53,142 bases of DNA, from positions 1-53,142 of the forward strand of contig NZ_VDYZ01000018.1 in NCBI RefSeq assembly GCF_007673095.1, read 5' to 3'. Made by a program: the position numbers and the translations under genes. The stretch is from Corynebacterium glyciniphilum AJ 3170. GTDB taxonomy: Bacteria; Actinomycetota; Actinomycetes; Mycobacteriales; Mycobacteriaceae. Shown here piece by piece: positions 31,727-40,817 of this stretch. The notes beneath the pieces are model-generated. The model was given only the letters and a program-made list of their open reading frames with translations, was not told the origin of the DNA and did no database searches. Position 1 is the stretch's first letter, and the number at the start of each line of letters is the position of its first letter.

Positions 31727-34700
31727 CTATGTGTTCATCGTGCCCTGGTCACCACCTCCCCACGTATCCCGAGGATCAGCAGAGCGAGGCTGCTGCCGAG
31801 GCCCCTGCGGCCCCTGCGGGTCGTTCTGGCCCTGAACCTGGTGGGCACCGTCACCGGTGCCACCCTGGCCCTGAGCGCTGTTCTGCCCCATCATCATGCC
31901 GGTCGCGACACCCATGCCACCGGTGGCCTGGCCCCGGCGGCGACGAGCCGAGCGCATACCCTGCTGGGTGCCCTGAGTCCCGGGCTTGCCCTGCTGGCCC
32001 TGTGCACCCTGACCGCCACGACCGCCATTGATGGACTCACTGATCGTGCGCTGCGTCCTGCTCTGTCCACCACCGGCGACCTTGTTCACACCGGCACCGA
32101 CGGCACCGGCAGCGAGATACCGACCGAAGCCGGGACCGTCATTGCCACCACCGGTCGGCACGTTGTTGCTCACCTGCTGGACATTCGGCTGTGCCGCCGG
32201 TGCCGCCGGAGCCTGTGCCTGCGGCACCTGCTGTGCTCCACCGAACTGCTGGTACGGAGCACTGTCGCGCCCTGCAGCCATGGCCTGGTCCCGCAGATGG
32301 GCCGTACCCTGACCCAGGCTCATCTGCTGCGGCACCACCGGAGCGCCGCCCATGTGGGCGCCGGTGGTGCCGGAGACCGCCTGACCGATCACCTGAGCAC
32401 CCGGAGAGGCCTGCTCGTTGTTGCCGACGTTCTGCGCGACCTGGTTGACCGCGCCACCAACACCACCGGTATCTCCGCCACCGTTGGTACCGCCCACGTT
32501 CGTGGGGCCGTTACCACCGGACATGGCCGCGGCACCGACACCGGCACCCACCATGGCAGGTGCAGCACCGTCAGCGCTCAGTCCACCCTGGGCCTCGACC
32601 TGGTCAGCGACCATCTGGTCGGAGTCCGCCGACGCGGCCTGGTTGACCTGGTCACCGGCACCACCGAGCATGTCAGCGTTCTGTGCACCCTCGGCCTTGA
32701 CCGGCATCCCGGTCTGATCGAGCAGCGGAGCACCATCAGAGTCGGTCAGGTTGCCGTGCTTGTCGATGCCACCGACATCGGACGCGTTGATGGGAGAACC
32801 ATCCTGACCAATCATCGGATTGCCGTTGGCGTCGGTGATATTGCCCTCGGCATCCACGTTCGCCACGTCGTTCAGTCCGACCTGATTACCGTCAGCGTCG
32901 ACCATCGCGTTGCCGTCAGCATCAGTGATGTTGCCGTCGGCGTCCACGTCATAGTCACCGGCGGGCAGCATCGTGCCCTCAGCATCCATGCCCTGCAGTT
33001 CGCCCGGGACTTCACCGCCGTCATAGGACGCCTCGGTCATACCGTCGGCTTCATCGCCGTCAGCACCCAGGCCACCGGCCATGGCCGCACCACCGACACC
33101 GCCGGCAGCTCCGCCGCCGGGACCCTCATCGGGACCACCGGTACCACCGTCACCGTCGGCATCTGGAGTACCGCCGGTGCCGTCGTCGTCCTTCTTCTTG
33201 TCGTCCTTCGAGAGGATCTGGTGCGCAGCAGCCATGCTGGCGCCGCGTGCGACACCCTGACGTGCACCGGAAGCAAGGCCACCCGGCTCTCCGCCACCAC
33301 TGACGCCAGTACCGATGACCTTGTTGATGATCGAGGTGACACCCTCATCCATCGCCTGGGTCAACGTCGAACGCAACTTCACAGCCATGACCGTGAACAA
33401 AATGACGCCGATGGACGCCACCCCGGTCACGACCAGGACCACGGTCGTCGGGTTCTTCACACCGAGCACGAGCGCACCCATGACACCTCCGACCGCCGCC
33501 GGGTTCGTATCACTCAGATTCTCTACCAGCGGTTTCTCGATCAGACTAGGCACCACCATCATGAATTCCTGGACGACCTTGTAGACGAAGAGCGTCATGA
33601 AGATCTCGAGGAACATCGCGATGGTGTAGACGATCGCCTTGGCGATACCCGGCAGCAGGCCGATCATCGCGAACGGAATCGCAGCGATGAGCTGGATGCC
33701 ACGCTTGATCGACGAGAACAGCAGTGCCAGGCCGTAAATGAAGCCGATGATGGCGAAGCTCACCAGCAGTGTCATGGCCGAGAACCAGTAGAGGTAGGCC
33801 ATCATGCCCGACCCGATGGCGTTCACCGACGAGTGCTGTTCACGAGTCCAGGCCGAGTTCGACTGTGCCGGAGAAAACGCCGTGGCCTGCGTGTTCCCGA
33901 AATCCGTGTTGAGGTACGAGTACATCGCCAGCGGCGACATCGCACAATCCGACAGCGTGGATTCGTGGTCCGGATCACCGGTCCAATCGCCACCGACGAC
34001 CATGTCCGGGGTACAGACACCGACATCGGCGCCACGGGGTGCCTTGAACTGCACTGATGCGCCCGCATCATCAGACAAGTCACCTGCCTCCCAGATCTGA
34101 CCCCGCATCGCAGATTCAGGGTTGACCTGCAGCAGCGGGTTGTTCATCTCCTCGACATCGGTCTCCGACATACCCTCGATGCCGCTCACAGAGGTGAAGT
34201 CGCTGACCCAACCCAAAATCTCCGACGCTGCCTGAGGCTCATCCTCCGCGAGCTGCGACAAAGCACCCTTCACAGAGGACTCGTACGACGCAGAGGACAC
34301 GGACTCGCCAGAAATATACCTGCTCAGCATGGACAAAGTCGTCGAATACGCTGACGCACTGTCAGCCCCATCCATCTTGTCCTCACCCGTGACCGAACCA
34401 CCCCAGTTTTCATCGAAAGTGCTGGACTTGTCCACCAAGTCCTCGAAAGCAGGGTGGTTCTGAGCGTTGACTTCAAGTGCCGACGCCCGAGCATCGGCCT
34501 GGGTGGTGTCGCTGGGCCGGTTGTTGTCCTTATCCCAGGTCATGACCACTCCAGTAGGCAGAGCCAGCCGAGAATCGACCCACTTCTCGAAATCCACGTA
34601 AGTCGAGCCGACGACCTTGGAAGCGTTCGCCTGGGCCGCCTCACCAGAGGCACCCTGCATCGACTCCAGTGCCCCGGTGTAGGACACACCGAGCAGCGGA

Positions 34701-36016
34701 ATACCAACGGTCAGGAAGCCGATACGGATAGCCAGCTTCTTGAAGCCATCGCCAGCGTTGTACCGACGCGACATCAGCACGCCAAAGAAGAAAATACCGA
34801 TGAAAATCGGGATCGTAACCAGCCAGCCCAAATTCACAAACCCGGTGTACATGTCGCCCAAGAAAGACTTGAGGCCGTCGAACATTCCATCGGTGCCTTC
34901 GGCTTCACCCGGCATACCCTCGGTAAACGCAGGATCGTAGCCCTCACGGAAGCCCTCTTCATTTCGACTGTTCGACGTCGCCCAGTCGGTAATCAACCTG
35001 AAAGGGTTCAGGGTTTGGAGGAGATTCACCACAGTGTCGAAAACGACATCGACAGCGCCAGCGGCAACATATGCCAACAAAATTCCGGTACCCATGACAC
35101 TGTTCTTCGCCGTTTCCATCGAGTCCCGAGCCGACGTGGAGTCGAAACCAGTACCAGCAAGAGTCGCGCCGTAATACGAGTACGCACCGACACCCTGGTC
35201 CGGTGCACCCTCGACGGCACAGGGGTCACCCAGATCGACCTGACCAGCGCCTTCCTGCATCCGGTCAAAGGTGTCGTACCGGTACACTGCATCGTTATTC
35301 GCATCGCCAGAACCGAAAATCCAGTTCTTGTTCTCCAGGAAATCCTGATTCGGATTCGCTACGAAACCACCGGCCATGGCCGGACTGTTCAGCACGCACC
35401 GCCACGAGTCGAGACCGGCAGACGGTGCCGCTGCTCCATCTTCGCCGCCAGAGCCTCCGGTGTCGTCTGAGTCATCGTCATCACCGCCACCGGAGCCATC
35501 GCCGGAGTCACTGTCGTCGCCACCACCAGGGACCATGCTGTTTGCGTAGAACGCCGCCAGCGCCGAGTTCATCCGGTACAGCGAATAGTCATCAGGCTGC
35601 TCCTGAGAAGGCTGCTCGTCCTCGTCCTCCTCATCCTCACCAGTGAACTCCTCGGCGCACTTCCGCAGTTTGCTGTCATCCGTAGAACCTCCGTCATCGC
35701 CGGAGCCACTGTCGTCGTTGCCGTCATCACCTCCGTCCTCGTCCGGCTTGGCAATACATTCCACCAGGTCAGCGACGTCGAGCATGTCGCCCAAGGCATT
35801 CTTCACACAGTCTCCGACTGCAGTGTTGCCCTCACGCTTATCGCCATCAGATCCACATGCCTTGAGGATCATGTCAACGGAGATGTCTCCCAGCTGAGCC
35901 TCCGCCTTCGGAGCCCAGGAGCCACCGGCGGCCCCCAGGGTCAGCAGACCAGCCACCAGGCCGACCAGCCACCGCCGGTACCAGGTGGGCTTCTCCCACC
36001 TCATCAACGTGCTCAT
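31727..36016 (-). CDS. TrbL/VirB6-like conjugation membrane protein, 1429 aa
   Basis: This very large protein starts with a hydrophobic signal segment (WLVGLVAGLLTLGAAGG, possible cleavage after AEA). An acidic low-complexity region follows (about 90-200). Membrane segments lie near residues 307-330, 391-414, 428-450, 742-775, 775-810 and 838-878. The pattern of polytopic core plus long soluble regions resembles TrbL/VirB6 inner-membrane proteins of type IV secretion. Residues about 1022-1092 carry DxDGNxTD-type repeats, and the tail is Gly/Gln-rich and disordered. It follows a helix-turn-helix gene with ATGA overlap. No VirB4 or VirD4 gene was found in the window, so the assignment is by topology and context. 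Confidence 0.55.
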   Translation of the reverse strand: MSTLMRWEKPTWYRRWLVGLVAGLLTLGAAGGSWAPKAEAQLGDISVDMILKACGSDGDKREGNTAVGDCVKNALGDMLDVADLVECIAKPDEDGGDDGNDDSGSGDDGGSTDDSKLRKCAEEFTGEDEEDEDEQPSQEQPDDYSLYRMNSALAAFYANSMVPGGGDDSDSGDGSGGGDDDDSDDTGGSGGEDGAAAPSAGLDSWRCVLNSPAMAGGFVANPNQDFLENKNWIFGSGDANNDAVYRYDTFDRMQEGAGQVDLGDPCAVEGAPDQGVGAYSYYGATLAGTGFDSTSARDSMETAKNSVMGTGILLAYVAAGAVDVVFDTVVNLLQTLNPFRLITDWATSNSRNEEGFREGYDPAFTEGMPGEAEGTDGMFDGLKSFLGDMYTGFVNLGWLVTIPIFIGIFFFGVLMSRRYNAGDGFKKLAIRIGFLTVGIPLLGVSYTGALESMQGASGEAAQANASKVVGSTYVDFEKWVDSRLALPTGVVMTWDKDNNRPSDTTQADARASALEVNAQNHPAFEDLVDKSSTFDENWGGSVTGEDKMDGADSASAYSTTLSMLSRYISGESVSSASYESSVKGALSQLAEDEPQAASEILGWVSDFTSVSGIEGMSETDVEEMNNPLLQVNPESAMRGQIWEAGDLSDDAGASVQFKAPRGADVGVCTPDMVVGGDWTGDPDHESTLSDCAMSPLAMYSYLNTDFGNTQATAFSPAQSNSAWTREQHSSVNAIGSGMMAYLYWFSAMTLLVSFAIIGFIYGLALLFSSIKRGIQLIAAIPFAMIGLLPGIAKAIVYTIAMFLEIFMTLFVYKVVQEFMMVVPSLIEKPLVENLSDTNPAAVGGVMGALVLGVKNPTTVVLVVTGVASIGVILFTVMAVKLRSTLTQAMDEGVTSIINKVIGTGVSGGGEPGGLASGARQGVARGASMAAAHQILSKDDKKKDDDGTGGTPDADGDGGTGGPDEGPGGGAAGGVGGAAMAGGLGADGDEADGMTEASYDGGEVPGELQGMDAEGTMLPAGDYDVDADGNITDADGNAMVDADGNQVGLNDVANVDAEGNITDANGNPMIGQDGSPINASDVGGIDKHGNLTDSDGAPLLDQTGMPVKAEGAQNADMLGGAGDQVNQAASADSDQMVADQVEAQGGLSADGAAPAMVGAGVGAAAMSGGNGPTNVGGTNGGGDTGGVGGAVNQVAQNVGNNEQASPGAQVIGQAVSGTTGAHMGGAPVVPQQMSLGQGTAHLRDQAMAAGRDSAPYQQFGGAQQVPQAQAPAAPAAQPNVQQVSNNVPTGGGNDGPGFGRYLAAGAVGAGVNKVAGGGQSRTQRTISESINGGRGGQGAQGQQGKPGTQGTQQGMRSARRRRGQATGGMGVATGMMMGQNSAQGQGGTGDGAHQVQGQNDPQGPQGPRQQPRSADPRDTWGGGDQGTMNT

Positions 36017-36324
36017 GCTGCAGCACCACCCTTGACCAAGATCGTCGCAACTGCCCTGGCCTCCGCTTCGCTCAGCCGCGGAGCTTCCGCCGCAATTACC
36101 CGAGCACGTGCCTTGATGCGCGGGTCAACCTGTCCGCCACAGGCCCTCTGCGTATCGCGCAACTCCTTCCATGCGTCAAGATCCTCCCGACGCATGACGA
36201 TCTTCCCCTCGGCGTTCTTCGAGGCGGCAAGATTTCCCTCAGCGATGTGCTTGCGAAGAGTGCTGTGTGCCCCATACCGCTCCGACACCGCCTCCCGCAG
36301 CGTCAATTCCTCATTCTTACCCAC
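36013..36324 (-). CDS. Small helix-turn-helix-like protein
   Basis: This 103-aa protein resembles MerR/excisionase-like small DNA-binding proteins: LTLREAVSERYGAHSTLRKHIAEGNLAASKNAEGKIVMRREDLDAWKEL. A helical C-terminal half follows (LSEAEARAVATILV). GTG at 36324 was chosen because GGAAGGGCG precedes it. Its stop codon overlaps the ATG of the TrbL/VirB6-like gene, so the two are cotranscribed and it may regulate them. Confidence 0.65.
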   Translation of the reverse strand: MGKNEELTLREAVSERYGAHSTLRKHIAEGNLAASKNAEGKIVMRREDLDAWKELRDTQRACGGQVDPRIKARARVIAAEAPRLSEAEARAVATILVKGGAAA

Positions 36325-36702
36325 TTGCGCCCTTCCGGCCAGCGGGCACCGCAGTGCCCGAGCTGTCCGGCTGCCACCCCACATCACGCAGTATCCGACT
36401 GCTGTAGCGCCTTACAGGTGGTCCTCACGCCCTGAGCGTGATCCCACCGTCCGTTTTCGTCTCCCCGCATTGCGCCATCCCGGCACGCCGCTATGAGGTG
36501 GACCGACCTCGGGTATCTCCTAAAGGGATTGTGAGATCCCTACAAGCTGAGTGCTCTCCGAAGCAGGACGCTACCCCTGCACATCTGCCAATCAGCTTAG
36601 CGCCCCTAGCGTGCTATGACAAGCTATAAGTGCACGTCACAGCACTTTTCCCAGACGTCCGGCATACACTGGGGTGATGGTGTCTGGTGCTGCCGAGCTG
36701 CG
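36325..36702. other. Intergenic region between mobile element and eccC fragment
   Basis: No gene is convincing here. An AAGTGC/GCACTT inverted repeat with an 8-bp spacer occurs at 36628-36647 and may be a regulatory site for the leftward transcripts. The junction between mobile DNA and ESX-4 DNA must lie near 36750, close to AGGGG-TAAT-CCCCT at 36728-36741. Confidence 0.45.
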
Positions 36703-36897
36703 TCATACCGCCCCTGCCACACCGATCAGGGGTAATCCCCTCTTTGGGAAAATGAACGCCATCGGCGACCGCCCCATCCCCGACAGCACCATCGCCGCGA
36801 CCATGCCGACCACGGCGACGACCATGACGACCGGCATGAGGATCCGGACGAACGGCTGCTTATTCTTCGGCAGTGTCGGTGGAGCCTGTGACTTCAT
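36703..36897 (-). pseudogene. eccC4: 5' fragment of ESX-4 eccC (type VII secretion ATPase)
   Basis: The first 49 codons encode PPTLPKNKQPFVRILMPVVMVVAVVGMVA and GRSPMAFIFP, the N-terminal and membrane segment of EccC. After FIFP the frame continues with unrelated residues and stops at 36703, whereas EccC is normally above 1,000 residues with three FtsK-like ATPase domains. No continuation was seen in the other two frames. GAGGGG precedes the ATG. The gene is divergent from eccD, as in mycobacterial ESX-4. The rest of eccC is missing from the window, so the gene is broken. Confidence 0.85.
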
Positions 36898-36981
36898 CTG
36901 CGAAATTCCCCTCGCGTCCCCCTGCCCCGCCCCCTGCGCGACAGCTGTCGACAACAGACTGTACACTCTCGAGGCATCCGA

Positions 36982-37025
36982 CCACGACCGTCGGGGACAC
37001 GTCAGGGGGACGTGACCGGTCGTGG
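36982..37025. promoter_or_regulatory. Nested dyad in the eccC/eccD promoter region
   Basis: CCACGACCG (36982-36990) pairs with CGGTCGTGG (37017-37025), and CACGTC-AGGGG-GACGTG lies inside. A 12-bp palindrome CGACAGCTGTCG (36939-36950) and TACACT (36962-36967) are close by. The layout suggests control of the divergent eccC and eccD genes. Confidence 0.45.
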
Positions 37026-37055
37026 GGTGTACAACCACAGGGGGAACCTCCCGTC

Positions 37056-38321
37056 ATGATCGCCGTGAGCATCACCGTCCGTCCACACAGTGAGGACGCC
37101 CGCACCGTCGAGGCGACCATCGCCGACACCGTGCCCGTCGCCGAACTGATTCCTCACCTCGTCGACGCGGTACCCGGCGAGGTCTGGCGGCTGTCCGGCC
37201 CGCTCGGAGTACTGCGACCCGAACACACCCTCGCTGACAGTGCGGTCCGCCCCGGTGAACGGCTCACCCTCGACAAGGACGGGCTGCCTCCTCCACCTGT
37301 CGACGATGTCGGGCACCTGACTACACCGGTGGCCACCTCGCCCGCCGTCTGGGTCGCAGCCCTCGTCGCCGCCGTGGTGTGTGCCGTGTCCTGGGCACCG
37401 GTGTGGGAGGCCGGAGAACAGATCCACTGGCATCCGCTGGACATCAGCGACGCCGCACGCGGTCTCCTGGAGGGCACGGACCACACAGGAGCACTGCCCG
37501 TCATCGCCGCACTGCTGCTCGCCACACTGGCAGCTGCCGCCGGCTCGCTGGCCGACCGACGGTACGTCAGCGTCGCCGCTGTCCTCGGATTCGGCCTCGG
37601 TCTGCAGGTCAACGTCCTGACTGCCTGTGTCCTCTCCGCCATGGCAGTGTGGCGCGGTGGTGTCGTCCGCACCGTGACTGTGGGGCTGTCCCTGGCCGCT
37701 GTCGTCAACGTCGCTCCCGGGCTGACGACCCTGCTCGCCGTCGTCGCACTGACATTCTCCGGGCAGCTCGCCGTCGGGCTGGCGGGTATCGCGCTCCCCC
37801 GGATTCCGGCGACCGGTCTCTTCACCGCCACCTCCGGTCCGTCCACCGGATCACGCGCCGCGCGGGGCAGAACTGGCCCCACCGGATCAGCCGAAGCCGC
37901 AGCTACCCGCGCGCTCCGGCTCCACCCCGCGATCGTGGTGACCTGCTGCATCGTCATCCTCGCCGGCGCTGTCCAGCTCCTGCCACCGGGGCATGAGCTC
38001 GGCCCGGGGTGGCCCCTGGGGTGGACGGAGGCGGCCCTGCTCGCCGTCGCCGCGGTAGGCCTCTCCGCCCGGGCCACCCGTCCGGTCCATGCCGTGACCG
38101 TGACACTGACCGCCACCCTGCTCCTGCTCTGGGTCGCTCTCCACCTTCCGTCACCCTGGATGCTGGTGGCGTTGACTCCCGCCGCCCTCCCGGCTGTACG
38201 GGTCACCTCGCCCCTGGCCGGACGCGTCCTCGACATCCTCGAGACGCTTGCTTTCACCGCCTGTGTACCGCTGCTGATCACGACGACAGGAGTCTTCGAC
38301 GTCGTCAGGGGTGTCGGATGA
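37056..38321 (+). CDS. eccD4: ESX-4 membrane protein EccD
   Basis: This 421-aa protein has the ubiquitin-like N-terminal domain typical of EccD (IAVSITVRPHSEDARTVEATIADTVPVAELIPHLV) followed by about ten transmembrane helices. EccD builds most of the pore-lining membrane ring of type VII secretion. The ATG was chosen for the GGGGGA ribosome binding site upstream. It overlaps mycP by ATGA and is divergent from the broken eccC. Confidence 0.9.
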   Translation: MIAVSITVRPHSEDARTVEATIADTVPVAELIPHLVDAVPGEVWRLSGPLGVLRPEHTLADSAVRPGERLTLDKDGLPPPPVDDVGHLTTPVATSPAVWVAALVAAVVCAVSWAPVWEAGEQIHWHPLDISDAARGLLEGTDHTGALPVIAALLLATLAAAAGSLADRRYVSVAAVLGFGLGLQVNVLTACVLSAMAVWRGGVVRTVTVGLSLAAVVNVAPGLTTLLAVVALTFSGQLAVGLAGIALPRIPATGLFTATSGPSTGSRAARGRTGPTGSAEAAATRALRLHPAIVVTCCIVILAGAVQLLPPGHELGPGWPLGWTEAALLAVAAVGLSARATRPVHAVTVTLTATLLLLWVALHLPSPWMLVALTPAALPAVRVTSPLAGRVLDILETLAFTACVPLLITTTGVFDVVRGVG

Positions 38322-39412
38322 CCGGGCACCGGAAGGTGCCGGGGAAACGTACTGCCGGAGCAGTGCTGCTCACCATGCTGTTGCTCTCGACGGTACCGGT
38401 CCCGTCGTCCGGGTCCCGACCCCGCTGCGACCGCCCCGTGTTCGGTGACACGGTTCCCGTGGACGTGGAACTCCCCCACGACCTGTCGACCGGCCGCGAC
38501 ATCGGTGTCGCGGTTGTCGACACCGGGGTATCCGCACCGGGCGTTGTCGCCGACCGGCCCGGGGACCGGGACAGTTGCCTGCTGCACGGTACCGCCGTCG
38601 CGGGCACGCTACGCACCGTCGCCCCCGCCAGTCGGATCGTGTCGGTCCGTCAGGGGGACGGCGACCATGACACTACGGTCGCGGATCTGGTCACCGCACT
38701 CGACCGCGCCCGCACCACCGCCGCGGACCACGGGGTCAGGATCGTGAACATCTCCGTCATCGCCTGTGACGACACCGCCGAGCTCCGCTCCTCGGTCGCC
38801 GCCGCGGGAAACACCGGACAGTGCCAGGACGGGCAGGTTCCCTATCCCGCGGCGCTCCCGGAAGTACTCACCGTCGGTGGGATCGATGCCCGGCACACCG
38901 ACGACCTCAACGCCGGACGCCGCCCCGCCGACTACTCCGTTCCCGGCGGTTGGGTCGACCTCCACGCGCCCGGCGGACCGGTCTCCGCCGTGCTCGAAAG
39001 CACGGGAGACCTGCAGAACAGGACCATCGTCGGTGACCCGGCCCCGTTCTCCGGGACGAGTTTCGCCGCCCCTGTCGTCGCCGGCGCTGCCGCCCTGGTG
39101 TGGCAGGTACGTCCGGAGTTCACTGCGGCCCAGGTCCGCTCACTGCTGATCGCCACCGCGGACCAGGGGGTGGTTCCGGTGGTCTCCCCGGTGCGCGCGG
39201 TAGGTGCCGCCATGGATGCGGGCACGGATGCAGGCACGGATGCCGACGCGAGCGGACCGGAAGGGCGTCAGGCGACCCGGTACGAGGTCCCGACGGAGGT
39301 GAGCGTGTCGCGGCCCGTCCCCCCTCCCCGCGATCTCCGCATTCCGCTTCTCCTCGCAGGGGCCGTGGTGATCGCCCTCCTCACCGGTGTCATACTGCGG
39401 TTCCGCAGATAG
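38318..39412 (+). CDS. mycP4: Mycosin (subtilisin-like ESX-4 protease) MycP
   Basis: This 364-aa protein has an N-terminal signal segment, a subtilisin-family catalytic domain and a C-terminal transmembrane helix (IPLLLAGAVVIALLTGVIL). The triad is visible: Asp in VAVVDTGV, His in LLHGTAVAG, Ser in SGTSFAAPVVAG. Mycosins stabilise and process type VII secretion components. The start overlaps the eccD stop codon by four bases. The shape fits MycP4; the triad is intact although the system lacks EccC here. Confidence 0.92.
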   Translation: MTGHRKVPGKRTAGAVLLTMLLLSTVPVPSSGSRPRCDRPVFGDTVPVDVELPHDLSTGRDIGVAVVDTGVSAPGVVADRPGDRDSCLLHGTAVAGTLRTVAPASRIVSVRQGDGDHDTTVADLVTALDRARTTAADHGVRIVNISVIACDDTAELRSSVAAAGNTGQCQDGQVPYPAALPEVLTVGGIDARHTDDLNAGRRPADYSVPGGWVDLHAPGGPVSAVLESTGDLQNRTIVGDPAPFSGTSFAAPVVAGAAALVWQVRPEFTAAQVRSLLIATADQGVVPVVSPVRAVGAAMDAGTDAGTDADASGPEGRQATRYEVPTEVSVSRPVPPPRDLRIPLLLAGAVVIALLTGVILRFRR

Positions 39413-39414
39413 TG

Positions 39415-39441
39415 CTCACCGGGCCCGTCGTGACCGGTGAG
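39415..39441. terminator. Possible bidirectional hairpin between mycP and eccB
   Basis: CTCACCGG pairs with CCGGTGAG across 11 bases, three bases after the mycP stop codon. No U-tract follows, so it may be a weak terminator or a protein-binding site. Confidence 0.35.
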
Positions 39442-39492
39442 TGTGGGCCGGTCGACCTCCGCTTCGTGCCACTCAGTGCCATTCAGTGCCAA

Positions 39493-40677
39493 TCACTGTC
39501 CGCCGATCCCCACCAGGGTCCGGCTCGCCCGCTCCTCTGACAACACGCCTCCGTCAGGCAGCGCCTCCACCACCCGGAACGCCACCGCGGTCGGCTCACC
39601 TGCCACCTCATCCTCACCGAGGAGTCCGAGGACATGGAGGTCCTCTGCCGCAGTCACCGAATACCGCACACCGGTCTCACTGACCAGGATGAATCCTCGT
39701 TCCGTGAGCACGGTGGAGGTTCCCCGCGGACCGACGAAATGGGCGTCCGGTGTCGGCACCCCGGTGCCGGTGGTCTCCAGGTCCGCGACAGCCACGACGT
39801 GCTCGCCGATGCACACCTCCTCCAGCTCCTCACCATCCGCCAGTTCCAGGTCGACGGGCACGTGGGCGAGGGCGGCAGTGCCGGTGACTTCCGGCCGGGA
39901 CAGCAGGGTGGGCAGGTTGTCGTCGGCCGGTGGTGGTGCAAGTGCCTCGGCGATGGTGCGCCGTGCGCCGGTGACCTCCGCGACACCGTCCTCTCCGGTG
40001 AGAAAGACGCGGTCACCGGCGTGCACCGTGTGCCGCAACGATGTCAGGGCCACGTCCGGACCCCGGTCCAGGACACCGAGGACGTCGTCGGTGACGGGTA
40101 CCGGTGTCGCCCCGAGGGCCCTGGCCAGGACGGGCCCGTCGGGCAGCAGGAGTCTCCTGCCGTCGACGGCCAGCCACAGCCCCGACGGAGCATCCAGCAC
40201 CACCGCTCCGGCATCCGGTAGGGAGGATGTCGCGACAACGCCGTGTGCGCACCGGGCCCAGGACGACTCCGGGGCCGGTACCAGCCCCGGAGCATCCGGG
40301 ATGCCGAGTGCGGGCCCGGTGTCGAAGTGCCCCAGCTGATCAGAGGTCGACCGTGTGACGTCATCGGCGGCCCCGAGCAGCAGCCGGCCCGAGGCGACGT
40401 TGGTCACCGGGTGGAAAGCCTCGCCGACCCGGACGTGCAGTGTGCCGGATTCATCGGCCACGAGGCCCGCGTCGTCGATGGCGGGCTGCGGTCGCAGCAT
40501 CGCCACCAGCAGCATCCCACCGGTGACGAGCAGCGTCAGCAGAACGCCGACGCCGGTCGCCCGGCGTTGGGTGCGGAGTGGATCCTGCGCCATGCGCGCG
40601 TCACCGGTGACCAGCGCCAGTTCCGTCCGGCGCAGCAGAAATGCGTAGCCCGACACCTGCAGGCCTGTAGTCCTCAT
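39493..40677 (-). CDS. eccB4: ESX-4 component EccB
   Basis: This 394-aa protein starts with an N-terminal cytoplasmic segment (TTGLQVSGYAFLLRRTELALVTGD) followed by one transmembrane helix (GVGVLLTLLVTGGMLLVAML). A long periplasmic domain with the EccB repeats follows, containing DAGAVVLDAP and ARCAHG. EccB forms part of the ESX membrane complex. It converges on mycP and starts after GGGGGA. Gene order (eccB facing mycP-eccD, then eccC) is that of ESX-4 in mycobacteria and corynebacteria. Confidence 0.9.
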   Translation of the reverse strand: MRTTGLQVSGYAFLLRRTELALVTGDARMAQDPLRTQRRATGVGVLLTLLVTGGMLLVAMLRPQPAIDDAGLVADESGTLHVRVGEAFHPVTNVASGRLLLGAADDVTRSTSDQLGHFDTGPALGIPDAPGLVPAPESSWARCAHGVVATSSLPDAGAVVLDAPSGLWLAVDGRRLLLPDGPVLARALGATPVPVTDDVLGVLDRGPDVALTSLRHTVHAGDRVFLTGEDGVAEVTGARRTIAEALAPPPADDNLPTLLSRPEVTGTAALAHVPVDLELADGEELEEVCIGEHVVAVADLETTGTGVPTPDAHFVGPRGTSTVLTERGFILVSETGVRYSVTAAEDLHVLGLLGEDEVAGEPTAVAFRVVEALPDGGVLSEERASRTLVGIGGQ

Positions 40678-40817
40678 AGAGAGTCCCCCTGTTGTTCCCC
40701 CGGCACACTGTGCCTATGCTTGCGGATGATACCTCACCCTGCCGTCGACGGTGGGAGATCGCGAGGTGATCGCGGGGGCAATGTGGACGATGTGGACGAA
40801 GAAACAAGGGGGACAAC

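Noticed and set aside
31841..34057. 738-aa frame opposite the TrbL/VirB6-like gene
   Set aside because: It mirrors the GC-rich tail of the real gene, with His/Thr/Arg-rich composition and no domain.
1..36750. Direct repeats marking both ends of the mobile element
   Set aside because: I compared the eccC junction near 36750 with the rest of the window by eye and found no convincing matching copy. The left end is probably outside.
36674..37015. 113-aa frame opposite the eccC fragment
   Set aside because: The other strand encodes a recognisable EccC N-terminus.
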